A DNA stretch of 64,000 nucleotides from RYN-230 sp963841695 (GCA_963841695.1 CAWJDQ010000015.1:620001-684000); one strand, 5' to 3'; counted from the stretch's first letter, positions 24,701 to 33,815 are shown. The notes: generated from the sequence alone by a model not told the origin. A program made the numbers and translations.

Positions 24701-26608
24701 ATGGAATACCCAGACCACCTCAAAACGCCAGTGCCTATTGGCGGCGCTGGTTCCGCTGATCTGGGTGATTTGTTAGCGGATGAGCTGCGCTGGGATGCGG
24801 CCAACTGGGATCCGGAGGCGGAGCCGCCGGTCCCGGCCATGCCCGGGCCGGAGCCTGCCGGGACGGCGGCACGGCCGGGCCATGGCGGGCCTGAGCAGGT
24901 CTACCGGGCACTCGTGCGGCTGACTCGGGTCGGGACGCTGCCCAGCATGCGCTGGCCGCGTGCCTGGCCGGGACCAGCCAGTCCCGCCCTGGCTGGTCCC
25001 GGCCCGGCTAGTCCCGGTGCCGCTGGTCCTGGTACTAACTGTCCTGGCGACCCGTGGCCGCCGGGCGGGCCGGCCGCCGGTCCGCCAGCGCCCCGCGCCG
25101 TCGCGGTGCAGGAGGCACTCAAACCCCTGGGCGTCCGGCTGATCTGCATCACCGGGCCGGCCGGGGTAGGCAAGACCCGCCAGGCCATCGACATCGTGAC
25201 CGAAACCCAGGCGAAATTGGCGGCGGGCGCCGGTCCCGGGGTCCGTGCCGTGCCGTTGCTGACCGCTGCGCTCCGTTCCGTGGAGTTGCCCGCGGGGCCG
25301 CGCCGACTGGCCATGACGGCTCAAGACGCACTCCTGGATCTGCTGCTCGCGCTGGGCGTGCCCGAGCATGACATACCGGCCACCCCGGCGGAACGGCGTG
25401 CCCGGTACCTGACCGAACTGGCCGAGTTCCACCCGGTCATCCTCATCGATGACGTGGTGGCCGAGGAGCAGGTCAAGCCGCTGCTCCCGGCTAAGGGCGG
25501 GGTAGTAGTGATTACCAGCCGGGACGGGGTGGCCTGGTCGTCCGTCACCGGGGCAGTCAACATTCCGGTAGCCCCGCTTAACGTCGGCGGGACCGGCACG
25601 CTGGTCCAGGACGTCTTCCGGGCGTATCGGGCCGAGGCGGACGACGCCACGGCTAAGGCTGTGCACGAGTGGTGCGGGGGGATACCGCTGCCGGTCATCC
25701 TGATCTCCCGCTGGCTGGCTGCCACCGGCCAGCCGCTCACGTCGCTCGGCGCCGCCCGGCAGGACTGGGATCGGGCGCATCCTGAACTGGCCGGTACTGG
25801 CTTTAGGCATGACTTTGCGACGGTGGCCGCCATGCTCGGCCTGCTCCGTGCTGACCAGCAGATGATTGTGCACACGTTCGGGATGCTGCGGCTGCCGGAA
25901 GCGGATCTCGCGGCGGTGTGCGCGGCGACCGGGCTCAGCCGGGACCGGGCCACGGCCGCGCTCCGCGAGCTGACCAGCGTAGGCCTGCTCGCCGCGACGG
26001 ACCCGGGCCACGCCTGGGCGATGGCCCCGGGGGTCACGGGCTACGCCGCGGGCTGGGCGAGTGCGGCCGATCCGGACCTGGCAGAAACCCAGCAGTTGCT
26101 CGACCGGCTGCTCGGGTGCTACCAGCGCCGGGTGCGCGGCCTGCTCGACGCGCATGCCGTGCTGGCCCGGACAGACTCGGCCGAGGCCGCGGAGTGGGCG
26201 GCGGCCGAACTCGTGGCCGCGCGGCCGGTCGTCGCCACCGCGCTGGACGCGGCCGCGCGGACCGGGCTGCCCAGGAGGGCCCGGGAACTCGCGGCTGACT
26301 ACCTGGCCGCGGCCAGCATGCTGGACGGGCGGCCGGCCGGGGCGCGGGAGACGGAGCGGTTCATCGGCCCGGTACTGGCCGTGGCCAACGCGGTCGGCGA
26401 TGACGAGCTGGCGGCCCGCGCGCTGAAGCGGCTTGGCCCGGATGCGGGCTCGCAAGCCGAGGAGCCCGGTGACATTCCGGCGGAACCTGGCAGGTCCCAG
26501 GCCCCCCCGGCGGACTCGCCCGCAGTGGACAGCCTGAGCCCGATCCCGGGTGAGCAAGGGGGCGCAGAAGTCCCAGGACGGCCGGTGCTGTTCGGCGCGA
26601 GGGCCTGA
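24701..26608 (+). CDS. STAND/NB-ARC-type NTPase
   Basis: A 635-residue protein from ATG 24701 with a GGGAGGG ribosome binding site. A Pro/Ala/Gly-rich linker (about residues 60-130) precedes an AP-ATPase-like core: Walker A GPAGVGKT (152-159), Walker B PVILIDDV (about 246-252), the sensor-like GGVVVITSRDG, and a winged-helix-like region after WCGGIPLPVILIS. The C-terminal 200 residues are helical and Ala-rich, perhaps TPR-like. Such NTPases are signalling switches that oligomerise on trigger recognition. It ends five bases before the E2-E1-JAB-CD-NTase gene, so the two are one operon and it is a candidate sensor or gate for cyclic-nucleotide synthesis. The N-terminal 60 residues match nothing I know. 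Confidence 0.75.
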   Translation: MEYPDHLKTPVPIGGAGSADLGDLLADELRWDAANWDPEAEPPVPAMPGPEPAGTAARPGHGGPEQVYRALVRLTRVGTLPSMRWPRAWPGPASPALAGPGPASPGAAGPGTNCPGDPWPPGGPAAGPPAPRAVAVQEALKPLGVRLICITGPAGVGKTRQAIDIVTETQAKLAAGAGPGVRAVPLLTAALRSVELPAGPRRLAMTAQDALLDLLLALGVPEHDIPATPAERRARYLTELAEFHPVILIDDVVAEEQVKPLLPAKGGVVVITSRDGVAWSSVTGAVNIPVAPLNVGGTGTLVQDVFRAYRAEADDATAKAVHEWCGGIPLPVILISRWLAATGQPLTSLGAARQDWDRAHPELAGTGFRHDFATVAAMLGLLRADQQMIVHTFGMLRLPEADLAAVCAATGLSRDRATAALRELTSVGLLAATDPGHAWAMAPGVTGYAAGWASAADPDLAETQQLLDRLLGCYQRRVRGLLDAHAVLARTDSAEAAEWAAAELVAARPVVATALDAAARTGLPRRARELAADYLAAASMLDGRPAGARETERFIGPVLAVANAVGDDELAARALKRLGPDAGSQAEEPGDIPAEPGRSQAPPADSPAVDSLSPIPGEQGGAEVPGRPVLFGARA

Positions 26609-26613
26609 CTGCC

Positions 26614-29600
26614 GTGCCGGACGAGACCGCCGGACACCGGCAGGCCCGCGACGAGCTGGCCGAGATCCAGGACGGCAGCGGCCAGCCGCCGGCGCTGGGG
26701 GTGGAGCGGGTCGGTGAGGTGCGCCGGGGCTGGCTGCCCATCGAGATCAGCCTCGACTGCGCCACAGTGGCGCGCGGGCCAGGCGGTGTGCGGCTGGCTC
26801 CGCGGGAGCACGCGACCGTACGAGTACCAGCCACGTTCCCTTTCTCGCTGCCGGGTGTCCGGGTCGCGCATCCGCGTTTCGCCGGCCTACCGTACGTGCT
26901 GCTGGGGCAGCACATCTGCCTGTATCACTCGGACAGTGACTGGGATCCGGCACGTGGCATGTTCGGGGTCATCGGCCGCCTGGTGGCCTGGTACCGCCGG
27001 ACCGCGGCCGGGCGCCTGGTCGAGCAGGGGCAGCCGTTGCATCCTCCGCTCGCATACCCGCTGCTGTTCGGGGACGCTGACTGTGTCGTCATCCGCCCTG
27101 ACCTGCCCACCAATTTCGAACCGGCCGCTGCCATCATGGTGCGTGAGTACGAATCCCGGGCCGATGTCGTCCGCTGGCTGGGCCCGGCCGCGCTGGAACT
27201 GGATCGCCAGCCAGTCCTGGAGCAGCTCAAGGACGACCTGATCACGGTGGCGAGGGCCCACGAGAAGCCTACGTTCCTGGGTGCGGTCAGGATCCTGCAT
27301 CACCCGCTGAGCTTCGAGTTCCCGGAAACCTTCCCGGCGCTGCTGGACGCGCTGTCGGCTGAGTATGTGCACAGCCCGGAACTGCTGCGGCAGCTAGCCA
27401 AGGTATGGCGCGCGAACGAGCTGGCTGCGGTCCGCCCGCCTGGCCCGGATCCGCTGCACGTCATCATGGGCGCCCCGATGCGCGGCATCGCCGGAGCCGA
27501 CCGGCCGGACATGCACCTGGCCGTGTGGCAGCTCGACGCCACCGAAGCGGCCATCCCCGGCATCCTCACCGGCGCGGGCGAACCGGGCCGCCAGCCCCCG
27601 GCCTGGCTGCAGGCGGAGCAGGACAAAGCTCTGGCGAGGCTGTACTACGCGCCTCTGTCCTGGGCATACGTGCAGGAGAACCGGCGGCAGATCGCGACCC
27701 GGCGGGATACCGGGAAGCCCGCCCAGTGGCTGTACGGAAAGACCGTGCTCGTGCTGGGCTGCGGTGCACTGGGCGCCCGGATCGCCGAGCACTGCACACG
27801 GGCCGGGGCGCGCAAGCTCGTCGTGGCGGACAACCACGCGGTCGGCACCGGGGTGCTTGTCCGCCAGCCCTACCAGGACGCGGATATCGGCCTGCCCAAG
27901 GCATGGCAGCTCGCTGAGCACCTGGCCCAGATAAGGCCGTCGCCTGGCCTGGAAGTCGAGACGGAGATCGGCGATATCCGGGACACCGTGCTGGCCGGTG
28001 ACGCTGCGCCGCCCAGGGCCGACCTGATCGTGGACGCGACGGCCAACCGGGGCGTATCGGCCCGGATCGAATGGCTGCGCCGCGGGCAACCGGGCCGGTG
28101 GCCGCCAGTGCTGACCGTTGGCGTCGGGCACGCCTGCGAGCGCGCGGTCGGGGCGCTCGCCCTGCCGCTGGCCAGCGGGGCTGGCACCGACATCCTGTAC
28201 GCGCTGGCCGACCAGGCATTCCGGGACGGCGATCTGCGCGACGTCGCCGAGGACTTGTTCACCGAACCCGACCCGGAGCGCATCTTCCAGCCGGAGATCG
28301 GCTGCTCCGAACCCACCTTCACCGGCTCGGACCCGGAGGTCGCGGCGGCCGCGGGGCTGCTGTTCACCTGGGCCCTCCGCGTGCTCAGCGACCAGGCCGC
28401 CCGGCGTCCGGTGCCAGCCAAGTCGCTGTTCCTCGCCCGGCTGCCTGGCGACCCGAGCCGCCCCGCCCACGTCTACCTGGACTGGCCCAATGACCTGCTC
28501 GCCGAGGACGAGCAGAGCGGCTACCAGCTGCGGATCCGCCCCAGGGCCCTGGAACGGATGCGCGCCGAGGCGCAATTCACGGCGCGCCGGTTCCCGCCGT
28601 CCTGGGAGACGGGGGGCCTGCTGTTCGGCTACATCGACGATGCGTGCCGTGTCGCGTGGGTGACGGACGTGGCGGGCCCGACCGCTGACAGCGTGCGCGG
28701 TGACCATACGTTCCGGCTCGGCCCGGCCGGGGTGGCTGACCTTATCGAGCGGCGCTACCGCGCCAGCGGTGGCCGGGTGCGGTTCCTCGGTATGTGGCAC
28801 ACCCACCCTCGCCTAGCGCCCGAGCCCAGCAGCCTGGATATCCAGGCCATGGCCAGCATGCTTGGCCGGACGCCACCCGAGCGGGTCCCGCGCCGCATCG
28901 CGCACGTGATCGCCGGGGGAGACCCTGACCGCTGGGATTACTGGCTGCTGGGGGCCGCTGCCGGAGGCTGGCTTCCGGCTGTTCAGCTGGCACCAGTTCG
29001 GGGCGGACGGCTGTACCGCCAATGGAGCCGAGCAGGAGCAGGAGCAGCGATGACCCTTTCAGCCAAGCAGATCGGGGAATGGTCCGAGCGCGGCGATCCT
29101 ATTCACGCCTGGTACTCGTACGAGATGGTGCGGGGCAGCCTGATAGGCGGCCGGCTGGAAGGGACCTGGTCGGTCTACCCGCAAGGGTCGTACGCCAACA
29201 AGACGAACATCGCCCCCGACAGCGATGTCGATCTCGTCGTCGCGCTGACGTCCTCGTTTTATCCGGATAAGGAAAAGCTCAGCTTGATCGAGAAGGAGAA
29301 ATACGGCAAGTACTACGAGCAGGCCGACCGGATCTGGCAAGATTTCCACGATGCGGTGACGAGGATCCTGCGCCAGGACTTCTGGGTGACAGAGGGGTCC
29401 AAGGCGGTGAAGGTCCGGTCCGGCCCGATCAGGCTATCCGCCGACGTGCTCATCGCGCTGGAGCACCGGTACTACCACAGCTTCCCCAGCTTCGAGGGGC
29501 AGGTCTTCGCGGACGGCGTGCAGTTCTACCGGAAGGAGAAGCACAGGATCGTCAACTTCCCCAAGCAGCACATTGAAGCCTGCGCGCAGAAGGACGCCCG

Positions 29601-29925
29601 GACCGGGGGAAACTACCGGAAGGTGGTCCGCGTGGCCAAGAACGCGCGGAACGCGCTCATCGAGGCGGGCCAGGTGGCTCCGGAGACGGCGCCGTCCTAC
29701 TTCCTGGAATCCCTGCTGTGGAACGTTCCTGACCTGTCTTTCGGCAATGGCCTCCAGAACGCGTACCAGCGTGCGACTGAGTGGCTTGACCGGCAGCAGG
29801 GGAAACTCGGGATAATGGAATTCCCTAACGGCCGGGGAAAGCTTTTCGGGAACACATCCGACACCTCGTGGAACCAGGACAGCGCAAAGCGGATCATTGC
29901 TGGGTTGCGCGGCCAGGCACAGTGA
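26614..29925 (+). CDS. E2 - E1 - JAB - CD-NTase single-chain fusion (CBASS type II-like)
   Basis: One uninterrupted frame of 1103 residues. The E2-like domain (1 to about 160) has HICLYHSDSDWDP with putative catalytic Cys102. The E1/ThiF domain (about 370-640) has VLVLGCGALGARIAEH, VVADNHAVGTG and a candidate catalytic Cys564 in IGCSEPTFTGSD. The JAB metallopeptidase (about 645-800) has ETGGLLFG and MWHTHPRLAPEPSSLD (near 729). The CD-NTase (813-1103) has PQGSYANKTNIAPDSDVDLV, with Gly858-Ser859 and Asp871/Asp873, and a third Asp in LSADVLIALEHR. In known type II CBASS these are separate Cap2 (E2-E1), Cap3 (JAB) and CdnX proteins. Met813 has an internal AGGAG site at 29034-29038, so a free CD-NTase may also be made. 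All motifs are intact. Confidence 0.85.
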   Translation: MPDETAGHRQARDELAEIQDGSGQPPALGVERVGEVRRGWLPIEISLDCATVARGPGGVRLAPREHATVRVPATFPFSLPGVRVAHPRFAGLPYVLLGQHICLYHSDSDWDPARGMFGVIGRLVAWYRRTAAGRLVEQGQPLHPPLAYPLLFGDADCVVIRPDLPTNFEPAAAIMVREYESRADVVRWLGPAALELDRQPVLEQLKDDLITVARAHEKPTFLGAVRILHHPLSFEFPETFPALLDALSAEYVHSPELLRQLAKVWRANELAAVRPPGPDPLHVIMGAPMRGIAGADRPDMHLAVWQLDATEAAIPGILTGAGEPGRQPPAWLQAEQDKALARLYYAPLSWAYVQENRRQIATRRDTGKPAQWLYGKTVLVLGCGALGARIAEHCTRAGARKLVVADNHAVGTGVLVRQPYQDADIGLPKAWQLAEHLAQIRPSPGLEVETEIGDIRDTVLAGDAAPPRADLIVDATANRGVSARIEWLRRGQPGRWPPVLTVGVGHACERAVGALALPLASGAGTDILYALADQAFRDGDLRDVAEDLFTEPDPERIFQPEIGCSEPTFTGSDPEVAAAAGLLFTWALRVLSDQAARRPVPAKSLFLARLPGDPSRPAHVYLDWPNDLLAEDEQSGYQLRIRPRALERMRAEAQFTARRFPPSWETGGLLFGYIDDACRVAWVTDVAGPTADSVRGDHTFRLGPAGVADLIERRYRASGGRVRFLGMWHTHPRLAPEPSSLDIQAMASMLGRTPPERVPRRIAHVIAGGDPDRWDYWLLGAAAGGWLPAVQLAPVRGGRLYRQWSRAGAGAAMTLSAKQIGEWSERGDPIHAWYSYEMVRGSLIGGRLEGTWSVYPQGSYANKTNIAPDSDVDLVVALTSSFYPDKEKLSLIEKEKYGKYYEQADRIWQDFHDAVTRILRQDFWVTEGSKAVKVRSGPIRLSADVLIALEHRYYHSFPSFEGQVFADGVQFYRKEKHRIVNFPKQHIEACAQKDARTGGNYRKVVRVAKNARNALIEAGQVAPETAPSYFLESLLWNVPDLSFGNGLQNAYQRATEWLDRQQGKLGIMEFPNGRGKLFGNTSDTSWNQDSAKRIIAGLRGQAQ

Positions 29926-30478
29926 CCGCAGGCCCGGCCGGGCCTGCCCGTGTGCCTGGGCTCGGAGCCGGCAGGCGCCCTCTGCCCAGGGCGTCACGCA
30001 TCGCGTCGATGCACCGGCTCCGCGCGGCGTTGATCTTGTCCCGCTCGTAGCCGACGGTCAGGTTGAACTGCGCGGCCTTCCGCGCCGTTGGCTTCAGCCA
30101 GGCTTCCTTCATCTGCGTCCCCGCTTGCACCTTCGTGGCGCGCACCAATTCCGCATAGGGCTCGGCCACGCTGGGCGCCTCGATCCACAGCCAGGCCTGG
30201 TGGAACGCGATCCGGGACTGGATCTGGCTGATCTGCTCGGTCAGCTCATGCTGGGCGCTCAGTTCCCGCGGCCGCCGCCGGATCCGGTACGGCATCTCTG
30301 CGTAGTCCTCGATGGCCGTGAGCGCCTCGGCGAACACCCGTGAATGCCGCTCCCGCCGCGCGGCCCGCTGGTTCAGCCCATAAGTGAGCGCAACGGAGAT
30401 GAGCGCACCGGCCACGCTGACCAGCCCAGCCAGCAGCAGCGCTGTCTGCGCCCACGTCCACCCCACCGTCGTCGCCAC
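29894..30478 (-). CDS. One-helix membrane protein, candidate effector
   Basis: A 194-residue protein from GTG 30478 (the frame stays open upstream without a better start). One strong membrane helix (WAQTALLLAGLVSVAGALIS, then VALTYGL) is followed by a basic stop-transfer segment NQRAARRERHSR and a long helical cytosolic region (FAEALTAIEDYAEMPYRIRR). Its 3' end overlaps the CD-NTase gene by 32 bases in convergent orientation. Membrane proteins are common effectors of cyclic-nucleotide defence systems, and no other effector is visible next to the CD-NTase, so it is a candidate. Similar proteins may occur without such neighbours, so this is inference only. Confidence 0.5.
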   Translation of the reverse strand: MATTVGWTWAQTALLLAGLVSVAGALISVALTYGLNQRAARRERHSRVFAEALTAIEDYAEMPYRIRRRPRELSAQHELTEQISQIQSRIAFHQAWLWIEAPSVAEPYAELVRATKVQAGTQMKEAWLKPTARKAAQFNLTVGYERDKINAARSRCIDAMRDALGRGRLPAPSPGTRAGPAGPAVTVPGRATQQ

Positions 30479-30546
30479 ACCCCCATGGTGACCGAGCCCA
30501 GCCGGACCGAACAGGCCCACGTCAGCCCGGTCCCACCGGGCAGGTG

Positions 30547-30735
30547 ACGGGCACGACCTGGGCCACACGCACGCCACGCTGCTCCTGGCGAAGGGTGTCC
30601 CCGGTCAAGGTTGTCAGCGAGCGCCTGGGCCACGACTCCGCGACGATCACGCTGCAGGTGTATGCGTATGTCATGCCCGGTAATCAGCGTGACGCGGCGG
30701 ACCTGCTCGCCTCGCTTGTCACGGGGCGAAGGCAT
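30547..30735 (+). pseudogene. Tyrosine integrase C-terminal fragment, catalytic Arg lost
   Basis: The frame near 30551 reads HDLGHTHATLLLAKGV; in active enzymes this is HDLRHTHAT, so the catalytic Arg is Gly. A one-base shift leads to VKVVSERLGHDSATITLQVY and AYVMPGNQRDAADL, containing the active-site Tyr region. Everything upstream is missing. It directly follows the 5' end of the membrane protein gene and precedes a serine recombinase fragment. Confidence 0.75.
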
Positions 30736-30839
30736 CATCATCAGGGCGGACACATCAGAGCGGCATCACCGGACCATCGCGGCCGCAGAGCCCAGGATCT
30801 GCTGACCGCCCGCAAGGGGAGCGGGGCGGCCACCAGCCG

Positions 30840-31500
30840 CACCGCTCCGGGCACGCCTACGCGCTTCGCGGGCTGCTGTTCTGCGGAATCTGCGATCGGC
30901 GCATGCAAGGTCACTGGGCCAACCCCGCACCGTATTACCGCTGCCGCTTCCCCAGCGAATACGCCCTCGCCAACCACGTCGGCCACCCGCTGAACGTCAC
31001 CTTGCGCCAGGACATCCTGCTCGACCCGATCGATGAGTGGCTGGCCAGCAAGTTCGGACCCGAATGCGTGCCAGGCACCATCGACGAGCCGGCCGCTGTC
31101 ATCACCCCGCCTGAGGTTGACCCTGGAGCCGCCGAGATCGACGCCCAGATCGCCGGATGCGACCGCAAGCTCGCCCAGTACCGGGCCGCCCTGGACGCCG
31201 GCGCCGAGCCCGCCACCGTCGCCCGCTGGATCACCGAGACCGAAGCCGAACGAGCCAGGTACCAGGCGGTCAAGCGGGCCGCCGCACCCCAGCTGATGCC
31301 GGCCGCGATGAGCCGGGACGAGATCGCCTCAGTCGTGAATGCCCTGTCAGATGCGCTGGTCGTGCTCCGCAGTGCTGATCCGGCGGACAAGGCCCAGATC
31401 TACGCCGGGCTCGGCCTGCGCCTCATCTACCAGCCAGCCCTCGCTCGTGCTCACCGCCGCGGAGACCCAGGCCATCCGCCGCGACGCGATCAACGGCCCG
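30840..31500 (+). pseudogene. Large serine recombinase C-terminal fragment
   Basis: Reading from about 30840, with a shift near 30900, the sequence gives ALRGLLFCGICDRRMQGHWA, APYYRCRFPSEYALANHVGH, LDPIDEWLASKFGPE and a coiled coil (IDAQIAGCDRKLAQYRAALD). It is homologous to the zinc-ribbon and coiled-coil part of the recombinase at 46070-46700 (YCGFCHRRMQGQYN, AAYYRCRYPREYALASHIYH). The catalytic domain is absent. The last part (IYAGLGLRLIYQP) is the usual recombinase end. Confidence 0.75.
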
Positions 31501-31532
31501 GCCCGGCGGGCCGCCGGGACGGGGGACCGGCC

Positions 31533-31919
31533 ATGATCACGGTCACCGTCTGGCACAACGTAGGCACCGACGCGCAGGGCCGGCCCGCCGGGATGCTGGA
31601 CGGCTACCGGCCCGGCCATCCCATGGTCCGCGTCTTCGCTTACCAGGCCGACCCCGCCGGGCGCTCCCCGGAGGCGATCGCCGAAGAGGCGTTCGCCATC
31701 TGCAACGGCCACCCCCGCGACGCCGGCGGCGAGAACCTGTCCCGCCGCTACTACCAGCGTGAGCTGCGGTCGCTGTCGTTCCCGGAAAGACACCGTGTTG
31801 CCCGAGGTCATGTTGCGTCCGCCGCAGTCCCGTGTTGTAGGGATGGCAGTGGACTGGCTACCTGGGTACGGTCAGCAGGGTCATGGTTGGGCTTCACGGT
31901 CAAGTTGGTGCCGGAATGA
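31533..31919 (+). CDS. AICE-type hypothetical protein, C-terminus replaced
   Basis: A 128-residue frame beginning MITVTVWHNVGTDAQGRPAG, then MLDGYRPGHPMVRVFAYQAD and FAICNGHPRDAGGENLSRRY. I recall this sequence type as a small conserved protein of actinomycete integrative elements, located next to the recombinase gene. Similarity ends near residue 90 (RELRSLS), after which the sequence is unrelated, so the gene is probably truncated by a rearrangement at about 31790. Function unknown. Confidence 0.5.
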   Translation: MITVTVWHNVGTDAQGRPAGMLDGYRPGHPMVRVFAYQADPAGRSPEAIAEEAFAICNGHPRDAGGENLSRRYYQRELRSLSFPERHRVARGHVASAAVPCCRDGSGLATWVRSAGSWLGFTVKLVPE

Positions 31920-31931
31920 GCCGGGGCATGT

Positions 31932-32623
31932 CTAGCTGGCGCCGGGTTCGCCTGGCTGGACGATGCCGGTCTCGTAGGCCAGGATGACGGCCTGGACCCG
32001 GTCGCGCAGGCCGAGCTTGGCGAGCAGGTTGCCCACGTGTGATTTCACGGTTGCCTCGCTGATGACGAGGTCGGCGGCGATCTCGGCGTTGGTGAGGCCG
32101 CGGGCGAGCCGCAGCAGGATGTCGTGTTCCCTGGCGGTCAGCGATGCCAGCCGGGACGGTGCGGGCTGAGCGTGGGCCGGGGTGCGGGTGAAGGCGTCGA
32201 TGAGCCGGATCGTGACCGACGGCGCGAGCAGCGCGTTTCCGGCGGCGGCGTTCTTGACGGCGGCGATCAGGTCGTGCCGGGGGGCGTCTTTGAGCAGGAA
32301 GCCGCTCGCCCCGGCGCGCAGTGCCTCGTAGACGTAGTCGTCGAGGTCGAAGGTGGTCAGCATGACGACCTTCGGCCCGGCTGCCCGGCTGCCGCCGGTG
32401 ATCTGCCGGGTGGCCTGGAGGCCGTCCATCTCGGGCATGCGCACGTCCATCAGGATCACGTCGGGCTGGTGCTCGGCGGCGGCGCGGACGGCTTCGGCCC
32501 CGTTGGCGGCCTCGCGCGACCACGGTGATCCCGTCGGCTCCTTCGAGGATGACGCAGAACCCGGTCCTGACCAGTTCCTGGTCATCGACGACGAGTACCC
32601 GGATCGGGGCTGGGGGCGGTCAT
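31932..32623 (-). pseudogene. NarL/LuxR-family response regulator, two frameshifts
   Basis: The long frame holds the receiver domain from AANGAEAV on (phospho-acceptor Asp in PDVILMDVRMPEMDG, TTFDLDDYVYEALRAGASGF) and a LuxR-type helix-turn-helix (LTAREHDILLRLARGLTNAE, VKSHVGNLLAKL). The first 45 residues (IRVLVVDDQELVRTGFCVIL) are in another frame, joined by a shift near 32522. The ATG at 32623 needs a further shift near 32605 to reach them. It would have regulated the linked ABC exporter with the kinase upstream. Confidence 0.8.
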
Positions 32624-33815
32624 GGCGCCGGGAGCCTGCGCGGTGACTGCGAACCCGCCGGCCTGCCCGGGGCCGACGGTCAGGCTGCCGCCGCAGGACG
32701 CGACCCGCTCGGCCATCCCCGCCAGCCCGAATCCTCTGCTCCGCGAGGTAAGCGTGCTGCCCGTGCCCTGCGGCCCGGGTCGCCGCGGCGGGGGTCCGTG
32801 GCCGGTGTCGGTCACCGAGACGGTGACGTACCCGGGCTCATAGCGGAGTGTCACCGCCGCCTTGTCGGCACCGGAGTGCCTGACGGTGTTGGTCAGCGCC
32901 TCCTGGACGATGCGGTAGGCGGCCAGGTCCACGCCAGGTGCCAGCCTGGCCGGGCTGCCTTCCACCCGCAGGTCCACGCTGATCCCCGCCTCGCGGACCT
33001 GGTCGAGCACCGTGCCGAGCTGGCTGACCGACGGGAGCGGTGCGGTGTCCGGCGGCTGGCGGCCGGCAGAGGCCGGGGTCGCGCAGCACCCCGAGGAGCC
33101 GGCGCAGCTCTCCCATGGCCTCGCGCGCGGTCTGGCCGATGACCTCGACGTGCTTGACGGCCCGCACGGGCTGGCCGGGCAGCAGCGTGGCCGCCGCGTC
33201 GGACTGGACGGCGATCAGGCTGACGTGGTGCGCGACCACGTCGTGCAGCTCCCGGGCGATCCTGGCCCGCTCCTGCGCCGCGGCCAGCGCCACCTCCCGG
33301 TCGCGCACGGCCTCCGCCCGCTCCGCTCGCGCCTGCGCTTCCTGCAGGTAGGCCCGGCGGGTGCGGCTGACGATGCCGGCCATCCCGGCGGTAACGAACT
33401 CCAGCGCGACGATGGGGAAGCTGAGGGCATGTTATGGCCGGGCAGGGAAAGCAGCTCCCTGATGGTCCCGGCCAGCATCGAGCACGCTGATCACCACGCG
33501 CGCCCTGGTGGAGCTGCGGTCCATCACGGTGTAGTAAGCGATGAGCGAGGCCAGGTACAGCGGCTCGAAGCCGCCTATGTGGTCCTCACCGTGCGGGGAA
33601 GCAGACCGCCAGCAGCACCCCGACCGGCCAGCGCCGCCGCCAGGTCAGCGGCAGCGCCTGCAGCACGGCGATCGGGTAAACGTCACTCCGGGCAGGCGCA
33701 GCTGCCCGGTCTCCGGAATCATCGCGCCGACGTTGTAGGCGGCCAGCGCGAGCGCGAGCGCGAGGTCCTGGGCCTGCGGCGACAGCCCGGCCGCCCAGGC
33801 GGCAAGCCTTCTCAC
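32582..33815 (-). pseudogene. Sensor histidine kinase (HisKA_3 type), several frameshifts
   Basis: From GTG 33815 the frames give a membrane part (LALALALAAYNVGAMIPETG), then REVALAAAQERARIARELHD followed by VVAHHVSLIAVQSDAA, the phospho-His region of NarL-type kinases. A third frame gives the ATPase domain: VDLAAYRIVQEALTNTVRHS (N box) and SVTDTGHG/GLAGMAERV (G boxes). I count at least four one-base shifts (near 33060, 33430, 33600 and 33690). The reading is otherwise well conserved. It pairs with the response regulator just downstream and overlaps its start. Confidence 0.75.

Noticed and set aside
24960..25060. Repeated Gly/Pro/Ala codons in the STAND gene as a tandem repeat element
   Set aside because: It is a degenerate low-complexity linker within an intact frame, not a DNA repeat.
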